From: Deinandra increscens subsp. villosa
Taxonomy: Eukaryota > Streptophyta > Magnoliopsida > Asterales > Asteraceae
Assembly: GCA_039602395.1 (NCBI GenBank)
Contig: JBCNJP010000006.1
Coordinates: forward strand, 51,549,502-51,613,501
Length of the DNA: 64,000 nt
Direction: 5' to 3'
Shown one piece after another: positions 38,101 to 47,886 of this stretch (position 1 is the stretch's first letter; each line of letters starts with the position of its first letter). The position numbers and the translations under genes were made by a program. The notes under the pieces are model-generated. The model worked only from the letters and a program-made list of their open reading frames with translations, searched no databases and was not told the origin of the DNA.

Positions 38101-38361
38101 GGTATGGAATTCGTTAACACTCCTATCTTTTGTGATAACGCTGCTGCTCTAGAAATTGTGAAAAACCCCGTTCATCATTCAAAAACAAAGCACATAGACA
38201 TAAAGGTACATTTTATTCGTGACTGTTATGATCGGGAGTTAATTCAGCTCCAAAAGGTGAGCTCAGACCAGAATGTGTCTGATATTTTCACAAAACCCTT
38301 ACCTCGCCCTAATTTTGAAATGTGTGTCGAAGGACTAAGGATGATTGCCTTCGAGGAATGA
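35146..38361 (+). pseudogene. copia pol with one in-frame stop
   Basis: The pol frame opens after TAG at 35143-35145; the first ATG (35206) lies just past the protease motif YVDSGCS (35179-35199), so pol must normally be reached from gag. Order: protease; integrase with WHRPLGH and CVACAKG zinc finger, then HMDLFGP, RSDNGTKF and AERRNRTLIE; RT with DVKTAFLYAEM and YVDDI (about 37413-37427); RNase H with YTDSDYGGS, AEAEYVAAST and FCDNAAALE. A TAA at 38098-38100 interrupts RNase H; the same frame resumes at 38101 and ends at 38361. Apart from this single nonsense codon the enzyme looks whole. Confidence 0.88.
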
Positions 38362-40519
38362 TCTGATCAATCTTTCTTGTAAATATTTTTTTTAGAAAAT
38401 TTCAAAAATTTAGAAAATACAAAAAAAAAAAATGTGTGTCTACCTTTCAAAAGCCTCATAAAAACAGGGGAAGAAATATTGCTGTTTCAGAAAAGCTAAA
38501 AAATATCTGTTTGAGGTTTTTATAATGTCTTTTATTTGCCTTGAGTTGGTAGGAAGTGATATAAATTTCCATGATGATCGGAGACTGACACGTGTAAGGC
38601 GGAAGTGAAAGACGTCTCAAAGATGATGTTCGGTAAGCTAAATCAAAAACAATGATCATCCATGTAAGTGCAGTAAACTTAAATCTTATATATGTTTTAG
38701 TTTTCCATCCTAGTTTACATAGTTTAAAAGACTGAGTCCCAGCAAAAACGGGTTGAGAGTGGTATTCACCTAGTATTCACTCTCTCACACGCCATGTTTA
38801 TGCTGTCATGACAACACCACAGAAAAATGAAAAGAAAAAGAAAAAAAATTGAAAAGAAAAATGAAAAAAATTGAAAAGAAAAAGAAAAATGAAAAAAGTT
38901 GAAAAGAAAAAGAAAAATGAAAAAAAATTTTGAAAAGAAAAAGAAAAATGAAAAATCAATAAAGTAATTATTTTGCTTGGTCTTCTCTGCGTGCTTATGC
39001 GACCGACCTGATCACCAACGGATAATTAAGAAAATAAGGGTTTGTCATGACGATGTTGCATGGTTCCTCAAGTTGGGGGTTTGTGAATCCTCAATAAGCT
39101 CTGAGGTTGGGTAGGTTTTGCTATGAACAATTGGGTGTGGGGACGGTTAAACATGACGGTAAGTATGTACCATATTTAAGCACTTAAAATTTTTTAACTG
39201 GATGTGAGTTTATATGATTTCAAAAATTTTGAGCAATCGTTTAGAGCGTCAAGTAACGGAAGCTGAAAAGGGTTCCTCAGCCAAAGAGTTGTCTGGTTTG
39301 ATCCAAAAAATTTACATCAGCTTCGAGGCAAGTGTGTTTAATTTTTGTAATTAGGTTATCTTTGCTCTATGTTTATTTTTATTAATTTTAAATTTTTTTA
39401 TCATATTTATTTCTTGATCAAGATCAGATACTCAGGGTTTGAGTCTGAGGGGAAGCTTCGTAAAATTCTCAAATTCTTCAAAAGATAACATTTTTAGAGA
39501 ATTAACATTATTTTCAAGAGGTTTGGGTGTTTTTTAAAATGTTTGTGAATCATGAGGGGCCTTAGTGTAACATTCCTTTAATCAAAACCCCATTTACGAT
39601 TCTCTTTCTCCATTTCCGATCCTTTCTCTCATCTATCTCTGTGTTTATGACCCGCCCAAATCCAAACCCTAGCCTCCGCCGCTGTCTCGCCGGAAAACCT
39701 GTTTCCAGCCATTTCCCGACCACCGCTGTGCAATCCGTGCACACCATCTTTCTCGCCATTCATTTCTGACCAAGAACCCCCATCTTTCCATCTGATTTCA
39801 CAAGTTTATCTCGATCTTTTCACGGTTTTTGTGAGATAAATCCTAACCCGTGAACATTGTTCGATTTCGCTGGTGTTCGAGTCGAATACGAGAAGTTTGA
39901 AGTCGAATTTGTGTTTAAAGGTAATGTTGGTGGTTTGACTGAGTTTATTTGAGATATTGATGTGTTTACGAGTTTGCTTGCAGGTCCGTCCATGGAGGTC
40001 TCGACGTTTACGATCGTCGAGAGGTTGAAGACGACCTTTCGGGTTTACGATTCGGATTTACGATTCGAGTTTACGATCCACATTTCCGTTGGATGTTTAC
40101 GATAGCCGATTACGATCAAGTTTTCGATAAAGCAGTTTACGATTGGGCTTCGGTTGGTTTTCGATGTTTACGACTGGGCTTAATGTTTACGATTGGACGA
40201 AATTTGACCCAGTTGTGAACCCCTTTTGTAAATCGTAATCACATGATATGGATCGTAATCACTGTCTAAAGGCTTACACACTTAATTTAAAAAAAAAAAA
40301 TATAATAGATCTTATCAAACTTAATCATCTTGAGATAAAATCATTTGTGTTTTTGTTAACGTGTGATTCAAAATCAAATATCTCTCTTGAAAGTTTAAAA
40401 TTGAGAATTTCTGAACTTGAAAAATTTAACGTGATAATCAATTGAACTTCAAGAAGATGTTGACAAACATAATTGAGCTTTGATGAACAAGTCTGATACA
40501 TGTGTCTTGTGTTTCTCAG
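38362..40519 (+). repeat. non-coding region between pol and the extra ORF, with A-rich repeats and a second GTTTACGAT array
   Basis: No gene. It holds an A-rich tandem (GAAAAAGAAAAATGAAA units) at about 38822-38965, a PPT-like GAGGGGAAGC near 39448, and from about 39965 to 40205 eight exact GTTTACGA words plus one ATTTACGAT, the same word as the 5' leader. Immediately before the extra ORF's ATG the sequence TTGTGTTTCTCAG/ATG looks like a splice acceptor. Confidence 0.75.
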
Positions 40520-42748
40520 ATGGCAGACGAGATGCTCGACGAAGAGATTAAGTTTGAACCGGATCATTGCATTCTGGCATATCTTGAAGACCCACCAGAG
40601 AAGCATATGGAACTATTCTATTCACTGGTGGCCGGGATGAATACCTGCAAGATTAACCATGCCCTAAGGACAAGTGTGCTGATTGATGAACAACTTGTAA
40701 GGGAGTTCTGGGGAACTGCTAGAGCTGATGCAGATAAAACAACAATCACTGCAACAATTCAGAACAGGGAGATAGTGATTCAAGAAGATGACATCAGAAA
40801 AGGGCTGAACATCACTAATAGTGCTGCTGATCCGATTAAGTATCCGAAGGAAATTGTTCTAGCGGGTGCTCAATCTCTAGGATATGAAGGAAAGTTTCCT
40901 CCCATTTTCAAGAAGCTGTTGCCGCACTACTGTAGGTGCCTGGCTCACTACATGCAGAAATCATTTCTGGGAAAGCGAACTAGCTTTGATCAGCTCAACC
41001 AACTACATGGAACAGCTTTCGTCGCATTGGCCTTAGACTGGAATTTCAACTTCTCAAAGATGATGCTGTTAGATTGGATAGGCAATGCTGACCTGAGCGC
41101 CCGAGAGCAGTTCCTGATGACACCAAGATTCGTACAGATGGTGGTCATGAAGAAATACCCTATGATTGAAGAGAGGGTGGAAAAACTGGATATTAAAGTG
41201 ATGGATTGTGGAGTGTTTGGGCTACAGACTCAAGACAGAAGGGGTAAAAACAGCTTTCAGGGAAGGCTGGAATGGGTCAAGAGGGGTGCATTTCCCGAAG
41301 TGGCAAGGGAACAAGAAGTTGATGAATCTGAACCTGAAGCCGATGTGCCAACTATTAATGCATCTGTTGCTAAAGATCAAGATATAACAGCAACCCCAGC
41401 TGTAAATGTGCAAGATGAAAATGAGGTGATCCCTTCAGATGAAGAAAACATTATGGATGATATCTTTCCAGTTTATGAAAATGTAAATGATGATGACATA
41501 TATGGGGATTTGGGACCCATCAGTCATAAGAGATCAAGGGATGACATGCTCATGTCTTCGATCAGCGATGCAACCCCTCCCGAGCTAAATCTGAATTTAG
41601 AGGATGTTCTTGAAGAGCCTATCCCCTACCGTGAACCATCTCCCAGAAAGAAGACATATCCAAGGAGTATACGATTCAAATTCACAACGACTAGCTCAAG
41701 CCTGTTAATGATCCATCCAACTGAGTCTAGTTCTCAAAGTCAAGCTGCTCAAGAAGAATCGATAGTTCCAATTGTTGAAGATCAACCTGCCCAGGTTCAG
41801 ACTGAAGGCCCTCTTCTGAGTGAACGTAGCTCTGTTCATGAAGAAAGGCAATCTATGGAGGTTGACAACACTATTGTTATACCCAGCCCTGTCAGAATAA
41901 GTGCCCCTAGTGGAACAAGCCTGCCGCCAACTGTTATTCCAAGTTTCCGCCCACTTCAAGCTGCTGAGCTGCCAATTGAGATGAGGATAAGTGCAGATCC
42001 TCACATAAACTATCTGATGTCTCAGAACAGAATTAGGGAATCTGAGATAAAAGCTCTCCAGGCAGAAAACAAAAGGTTAAAAGAGAAGGAGGTGGCTGAC
42101 AAGAACAGAATGAAGTATCTGTATGAGACTTTGGTGGACCTGAAGAAGAAGTTTACTGATTTAAAGGATGTTGTGGAGTCAAAAGCTTCAGGTGCCCCTG
42201 GTCAAAGTTCATCAAGGGGTGTGCAAGGTGCAGAAGCAATGAATGTAGATGATGGAGATGACAATATTGAAATGTCTGACTATGCCCGAAATGGAAGGGT
42301 CGTCTCCAAAGCACATGAAGGCCATGACAATTGGTTTAAGGAATTCTTCCAAGGTCCAGCCCCCACTCAATACACCCTTGATGTTGGTGAAAGCTCCATA
42401 GATAAAAGGGGGAGTCGTGAGACCATCTTATGTTGGCACTATGACACAGAGAAGAAACTGTTTGCTGTGATCCGTGATGGCTACAGTCCAGTAGAGTACT
42501 ATAGAACGCGTGCCCAATTTCATTCCTGGACTGAGCCCGAGATTAGAAGTCTGCTTAGAGCTCCATACATCAACAGATGGAATAGCGCCGAAGGAGATCT
42601 TATTCGAAACAATTTGATGAGTCAATTAGAGAATAACTTTGTGAACTTCGAGCTAAAGCAGGTAAGATGGGTCGAGACTGGAACTGACCCAGTGACTGGA
42701 GAGTCAATAGGAGAGCAAGGATGCCACCCACCAAGCGCACTAGAGTGA
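40520..42748 (+). CDS. large extra ORF of the Sirevirus-like element (742 aa), function unknown
   Basis: ATG at 40520; the open frame extends slightly upstream but only with a GTG. No gag, pol or transmembrane segment is seen. Residues about 1-270 form a compact domain with VREFWGTARADA and IQEDDIRKGLNI; 280-350 is acidic; 365-390 is basic (PSPRKKTYPRSIRFK), a possible nuclear signal; about 500-555 is a strong coiled coil (ESEIKALQAENKRLKEK); about 638-700 is a second domain starting CWHYD. Related extra ORFs occur after pol in other Asteraceae retroelements, by recall; a domain of the same type begins at 61947 here. Its frame is intact over 742 codons while pol has a stop. A second ORF overlaps its end by 28 nt. 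Confidence 0.8.
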   Translation: MADEMLDEEIKFEPDHCILAYLEDPPEKHMELFYSLVAGMNTCKINHALRTSVLIDEQLVREFWGTARADADKTTITATIQNREIVIQEDDIRKGLNITNSAADPIKYPKEIVLAGAQSLGYEGKFPPIFKKLLPHYCRCLAHYMQKSFLGKRTSFDQLNQLHGTAFVALALDWNFNFSKMMLLDWIGNADLSAREQFLMTPRFVQMVVMKKYPMIEERVEKLDIKVMDCGVFGLQTQDRRGKNSFQGRLEWVKRGAFPEVAREQEVDESEPEADVPTINASVAKDQDITATPAVNVQDENEVIPSDEENIMDDIFPVYENVNDDDIYGDLGPISHKRSRDDMLMSSISDATPPELNLNLEDVLEEPIPYREPSPRKKTYPRSIRFKFTTTSSSLLMIHPTESSSQSQAAQEESIVPIVEDQPAQVQTEGPLLSERSSVHEERQSMEVDNTIVIPSPVRISAPSGTSLPPTVIPSFRPLQAAELPIEMRISADPHINYLMSQNRIRESEIKALQAENKRLKEKEVADKNRMKYLYETLVDLKKKFTDLKDVVESKASGAPGQSSSRGVQGAEAMNVDDGDDNIEMSDYARNGRVVSKAHEGHDNWFKEFFQGPAPTQYTLDVGESSIDKRGSRETILCWHYDTEKKLFAVIRDGYSPVEYYRTRAQFHSWTEPEIRSLLRAPYINRWNSAEGDLIRNNLMSQLENNFVNFELKQVRWVETGTDPVTGESIGEQGCHPPSALE

Positions 42749-43068
42749 TCAATATGTTGGATGAGATCGAAGACGGTACCCTAGTAAAAAACTTTGACTG
42801 TTGGTGTTATGATCCAACAACTCACGAGGTGGTGGTGCTCTGCAAGAGATTGAGGCAATTTCGTTTCTACGATCCAGTTGATCTACTGAGATTTGGAGAA
42901 AGAGACATCAAGCTCCTCGCCTCCCAACCTATTATCGGTGACGAGAATGATATGAAAAACGCTATAAGGGTGGGGATCTTTCATGGAACGGCTAATCGGA
43001 TCATGGCGAATGGATGGTGGTCGAACAATGTACAGAACACTTTCAGATTCGATCTCCAGCTGCCGTAG
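42721..43068 (+). CDS. second extra ORF overlapping the first (115 aa), related to its C-terminal domain
   Basis: ATG at 42721 lies 28 nt before the end of the preceding ORF, in a different frame. The protein begins with a basic stretch (MPPTKRTRV). From residue about 26, CWCYDPTTHEVVVL followed by FYDPVDLLRFGERDIKLLA aligns by eye with CWHYDTEKKLFAVI followed by EYYRTRAQF and TEPEIRSLLRA in the upstream ORF. It is therefore probably a diverged duplicate of that domain, or the detached end of one longer protein split by a frameshift. Translation could use reinitiation at the overlap. The 3' LTR's PPT follows 20 bp later. Confidence 0.65.
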   Translation: MPPTKRTRVINMLDEIEDGTLVKNFDCWCYDPTTHEVVVLCKRLRQFRFYDPVDLLRFGERDIKLLASQPIIGDENDMKNAIRVGIFHGTANRIMANGWWSNNVQNTFRFDLQLP

Positions 43069-43089
43069 ATAGTCTAATGGTTCATGCCT

Positions 43090-43099
43090 AGGGGAAGAT
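43090..43099 (+). other. polypurine tract of the Sirevirus-like element
   Basis: AGGGGAAGAT directly before TGTTGGGC of the 3' LTR. Confidence 0.85.
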
Positions 43100-43498
43100 T
43101 GTTGGGCTATATATTAGAGGCATGAACATTAGTTATGGGCTAGATAGTTTTTGGGCTTAATTAGTTTATGTTTAGGCCATGTGGGCCGATTTTATTGTGT
43201 TTATGATTGGGCCTTTTATGTTTATGATTGGTCTTAGGGTTTTAGGAAGGGTACTATATAAACCCTTATGTTTATGATCAATGCAAGCTTTTGAAATACA
43301 TATTTACGATTCACTCTCTCTCTAGTGTTTCCGATCGGTTTCGATTGCTTCAAGTTAGTAGTGATTATCATTCAAGATTAGATCTTTATCTTAGATCTAA
43401 TCTATTTCTTCTACTTGCTTCTTGAATCAATCACATACGAGGATTCCGCACTCGTTTGTGATTTGATATCGTGTTCTTGATTGGATCTCGGACCTACA
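43100..43498 (+). repeat. 3' LTR of the Sirevirus-like element
   Basis: 399 bp, same length as the 5' LTR; three differences seen. Followed by the GTTTC target duplication (43499-43503). Confidence 0.93.
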
Positions 43499-43503
43499 GT
43501 TTC

Positions 43504-46500
43504 CTCATCGTGATCAAAGATTCCTTCGTAGATTTTGATACGTTGGTCGTTGAATTTAAATTCTGATCAATCTTTGTCGCTTATGTCAACAGCACCATAT
43601 GGGTAAACATGCACCACTTGGTAAGGTGCGGTCTATCTGGATTTCAGCTTGCTAGGGAACAGTCGTAAACGGAAATTATATAGCAGAACCTTATCTCATT
43701 CCCGAATCTTTCTCAGCTTCTTTAGACGCGAATCATGATATTTCTTGGTTCGTTCCTTGTAGATGCTTGAGTTGGCATAGGCTTCGCCACGTAATTCTTC
43801 GAGCTCAGTTAGTTGGCCGAGTCGATCCTGACCTGATTTTTGAAGGTCCATATTTAGAGTGCGAAGGGCCCAGTAAGCCTTGTGTTCAAGTTCAACAAGG
43901 AGATGACAGGCTTTGCCATATACCATTCTGTATGGGGTAGTACCGATTGGATTCTTGTAAGCTGTCCGAAATGCCCAAAGTGCATCGTCGAGCTTATCAG
44001 CCCAATCCTTACGGTGATTACCTACTGCTTTTTCTAAAATTCGCTTGATACCTCGGTTGGTTAAGCTTGACCGTTTGTTTGAGGATGGTAGGCTGTTGAA
44101 ACCTTATGGATTACTCTATACCGAGCCAGGACTCTATCCATCTGATAGTTACAGAAGTGGGTAACTCTATCACTGATTAACGCTCTTGGAGTCCCGAATC
44201 TAGAAAATAACTTTTTGAGAAACTTAACAACTACTCGGACGTCCTTAGTGGGTAATGCTTCTGCTTCTACCCACTTGGAGACGTAGTCTACGACCACAAG
44301 AATGTAGTTGTTTCATCTTGAAGTTGGGAATGGTCCCCTTAAGTCAAGTCTCCATACATCAAAGACTTCACAAACCTGGATGTAGTTCTGGGGCATCTTG
44401 TTGCGCGAGGAGATGTTCCCAATCATTTGATAAGTGTCACAGGTTTGTACCCGTTTGTGAGCGTCTTGATATATTGTTGGCCAGTAAAAGCCAGAGTCGA
44501 GGACTTTTCTTGCGGTGGCGTTGGCTCCATGGTGGCCACCGCAAGGTCCAGAGTGACAATGTTTAAGGACGATAGTGGTCTCGGGACCATAGACACATCG
44601 TCGTATTAACTGGTCGGCACATATCTTGAAAACATATGGGTCTTCCCATATGTAGTACTTGACGTTAGCAAAGAATTTTCTTCGCTGCTGATGTGTTAAC
44701 CCTCTAGGTACGAGGCCACTAGCGAGATAGTTTGCCATGTCAGCAAACCAGGGTTCAGCGGATGAGTAGACTCTTTCGAGGTATTCTGTAGGAAACTTCT
44801 CATTTATTTCTCCTCCTGAAGACTGAGTATTGCTTTCAAGTCTAGAAAGGTGATCAACTGCAGTGTTTTCAGCACCCTTCTTATCCCTGATTTCAATGTC
44901 GAATTCTTAAAGAAGGAGAATCCAGCGTATGAGCCTGGGTTTAGCATCTTACTTCTTGAAGAGGTATCTGATGGCTGCATGGTCAGTGAAAACAATAGTC
45001 TTTGATAGCACTAGGTATGGACAGAATTTGTCAAAGGCAAACACCACTGCTAACAACTCCCTTTCGGCAACTGTATAGTTTTCCTAGGCGTCGTTAAGTG
45101 TTTTACTAGCGTAGTAAATTGGGTGAAAATCCTTGTCTTTCCACAACATAGTCACTTGCATCACACATGATCTCAAAGGGGAGAGACCAGTCTGGTGCAG
45201 TCATAATTGGTGAATGGACACGTTTGTCCTTTAGGAGGGAGAAAGCTTCCATACAGTCTTTGCCGAAGTTGAAGGCTGCTTCTTTCTCCAGTAGTTTTAT
45301 CAAGGGCCTAGATATTTTGAAGAAGTCCTTGATAAAATGTTGGTAGAAACCTGCATGTATGAGAAAGCTACGGATGTCGCGGACGGAAGATGGTGGGGGT
45401 AGACGGGAGATGGTGTCTATTTTGGCCTTGTCTACTTCTAATCCGGCTTGGGAAACTTTATGGCCAAGAAGTATGCCTTCTTGGACCATAAAATGACATT
45501 TTTCCCAGTTGAGTGCCAAATTAGTTTCTTCACACCGGGCGAGCATTTTCTCAAGATTATGCAAACAATGGTCAAACGAGTTGCAAAAAACCGAGAAGTG
45601 ATGCAACGCTGAAATGTAGCGGGAGCATTACATAAGCCGAAAGGCATGCGTCAATAGGCGAAGGTGTCGTATGGGCATGTAAAGGTTGTTTTCTCTTGGT
45701 CTTTCGGATCTATAGGGATCTGAAAGTATCCAGAGAAACCACCGAGAAAGCAATAATACATGTATCCAGATAAACGCTCTAGCATTTGATCTATGAATGG
45801 CAAAGGAAAGTGGTCCTTTCGGGTGGCGTCATTTAGCCTTCTATAGTCTATGCAAACTCTCCAGCCAGTGACTATGCGAGTGGGAATGAGTTCATCCTTA
45901 TCGTTTGTGACGAAAATCATTCCCCCTTCTTGGGCACCACCTGAACGGGGCTAACCCATGGGCTATCAGATATAGGGTATATAAGGCCGGCGTCCAGAAG
46001 TTTAACGAATTCTTTCTTTACCACTTCTTGTACGTTGGGGTTTACCCTTCGTTGTGGTTGGACACCAGGTTTATATACGTCCTCCATTAAGATCTTGTGG
46101 GTGCAGAGCGATGGGCTTATTCCTTTAATATCCGATAGCTTCCATGCTATTGCCCTTTTTGCTTTTGCAGGATAGCGAGTAGTGCTTCCTTTTCTTGAGA
46201 GGTTAGGCGTGCAGAAATGATCATGGGTAAATTACGATCGTCATCGAGAAAGGCGTACTCCAGATGTTCTGGGAGCTCCTTTAGTTCCAGAGTCGGTTGG
46301 TCCGCAGCTGTCGGCTTGCTGTTAGAATCTTCGTTTTCTGGGTTGGCATGGGTAGCGTGGATAGACACGTATGTTGCGTGATCTAAGATAGGAAATGGGT
46401 TTGTGTCCTCTTCCAGGGCTTCCTGGGTGAGTTCTTCTTCTTCTACTTCTTGCAACCAAGGAGGGTCATCAGAAACGGGGTATCCGAGATATCGCCCGAT

Positions 46501-47129
46501 CTTGACAGGTAGCTTCTGATCCCCCAGCTGTAGTCTCACTTCCTCATTGTCCGGGCTGATCACGGACCTCCAAGTCTCTAAGAGGGGTCTCCGAAGACTA
46601 AAGGGGTATCATCAAGAGTGACGAAATCAGAGGGGATGTTAACGTTGTTAACACGGATTAGGACATCTTTGACAATTCCTTTTGAGAGACGGATAGAACG
46701 ATTAGAGAGGACGAACGACATACATAAATGGGTCATTTCTCCTAACTCTAGTCTAGTAAGCAGGTAAGTAGGCATCATATTCACAAGCAAACTATCATCA
46801 ACTACGACATTTTGTATTTTCTTTTTGATAAAGCATGGCACATAATTTTTATCAGAAAGTTGTTTAAAGTGTAACGATTGTTCTTTCGTAAATATTACTT
46901 GCTGCAATTCCTCGAGTTTAGGGGAAGTGAATAATTCTTTGAAAAATCTAGCATTAGTTGGCACATTAGAAAGACTTTCAAGAGAAGGTGAAGAAATGCG
47001 TACCTGGGTTGGAAGAGGTTTACTCTTACCATTACCTGTTGTTTTGTTGGGTCTAAGCATTACTTTTGTTTCCTGGTCTGGTTCGTTAGCTTGGGTGTAC
47101 GGGATCTGAAGAGAAGGGGTTGCGTCCAA
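43504..47129 (-). pseudogene. decayed Athila-like pol (protease, RT, RNase H, integrase)
   Basis: Read right to left in shifting frames. About 46578-47129 is protease-like with LLTRLELGEM and SNRSIRLSKGIVKDVLI, but the DxGA active site has become DDSL. About 46147-46563 is the linker into RT. About 45106-45920 is RT/RNase H with WRVCIDYRRLN, MPFGLCNAPATF, LGHKVSQAGLEVDKAK and MCDASDY; the catalytic YxDD is lost. About 44313-44738 is the integrase zinc finger with GHHGANATARKVL and DLRGPFP. About 44061-44297 has SDRVTHF and [10 protein letters not shown]. About 43696-43926 is the integrase C-terminus. Many stops and frameshifts; truncated at 43499 by the copia insertion. Confidence 0.85.
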
Positions 47130-47716
47130 CTCCTTTGCTTCAGGACTTGTTGAAATGGTAACTGGAGCGATGGGATCTAGCGGAATTTCATTGATTATGA
47201 TTTCTTATTTTTCTTCCTCCTTTATACGGCTAAAGTAATCCTTGAGAACCTTAATATGTCCTAGCATTCGTTCCGTGGTTTCTTCAAGATCTGACTTAGG
47301 ACGTATATAAGGGAATTCTATTGTATGAGGCGTGTGAGCAAAGTTTGAGCCTTGGAAATCTTGCTCTTTACATTTCATACCGACAAAAAGAAAATATCAT
47401 GGGAACAAGAGGTAGAGGTTGATGTTGCTGGTTCATTTTCAAAATTTCGCGCTCTAATATCTTCTTGCTAATAATTCTGTTTAAGCTCAGGTTGATTTAT
47501 GTGTTGACAAAAGTTATTATTCTGCGAATATTGAGAAAAAGAACTACAACGATGACTGGTGGACACAGCTGGTAGTTCATCTGCTCGCAAGAACGCAGGC
47601 GTTCGTGCTAATATCTAGCAGTCCCAAGAGTAATGGGGACCACCGCAGATTCTGCAGCAAACAGATTGAGGCCATCCATCGTCGTAACCGAAATATTCCT
47701 CCGGATTGGAATCCAT
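47130..47716 (-). pseudogene. remnant of Athila-like gag with zinc knuckle
   Basis: An ATG at 47714-47716, only about 150 bp downstream of the PBS, opens MDSNPEEYFGYDDGW and a CX2CX4HX4C knuckle (CRICGGPHYSWDC), then hits TAG. The frame can be followed with a few stops to about 47130. The N-terminal bulk of gag expected before the knuckle is absent, so the 5' coding part was deleted. Confidence 0.6.
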
Positions 47717-47861
47717 CCTTGCAATATTTCTCAGAGAAAAATAGATGAAGAGAAGGAAAATAAAACAAAATTTTAAATCTAACTAAAAAGGGAAAAGAAA
47801 AACTAATCTAAACTATTGGCTAGGCTGCTAACTTGGAATCTTTTCCAAATCCTCGTTTGTG

Positions 47862-47879
47862 TCCCCGGCAACGGCGCCA
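47862..47879 (-). other. primer binding site of the Athila-like element (tRNA-Asp type)
   Basis: The element strand reads TGGCGCCGTTGCCGGGGA a few bases inside the 5' LTR end. Confidence 0.85.
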
Positions 47880-47886
47880 AAAAGCT

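Larger units (their letters stand above)
30895..43498 (+). mobile_element. Sirevirus-like Ty1/copia element with two extra 3' ORFs
   Basis: 12,604 bp with LTRs of exactly 399 bp (30895-31293 and 43100-43498) differing at three positions that I count, target duplication GTTTC (30890-30894 and 43499-43503), tRNA-iMet PBS at 31296-31307, and PPT AGGGGAAGAT at 43090-43099. Order: leader, gag, pol, a 2.1-kb non-coding stretch, a large extra ORF, a second overlapping ORF, 3' LTR. Long gag with two CCHC knuckles, AGGGGAAG-type PPT copies and an extra ORF after pol are Sirevirus (Maximus/SIRE) traits. It sits in Athila pol and is therefore younger than the Athila element. Confidence 0.93.

Noticed and set aside
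40502..40519. GTG start for the large extra ORF
   Set aside because: The first real ATG is at 40520; the upstream six codons are not needed and overlap the acceptor-like sequence.
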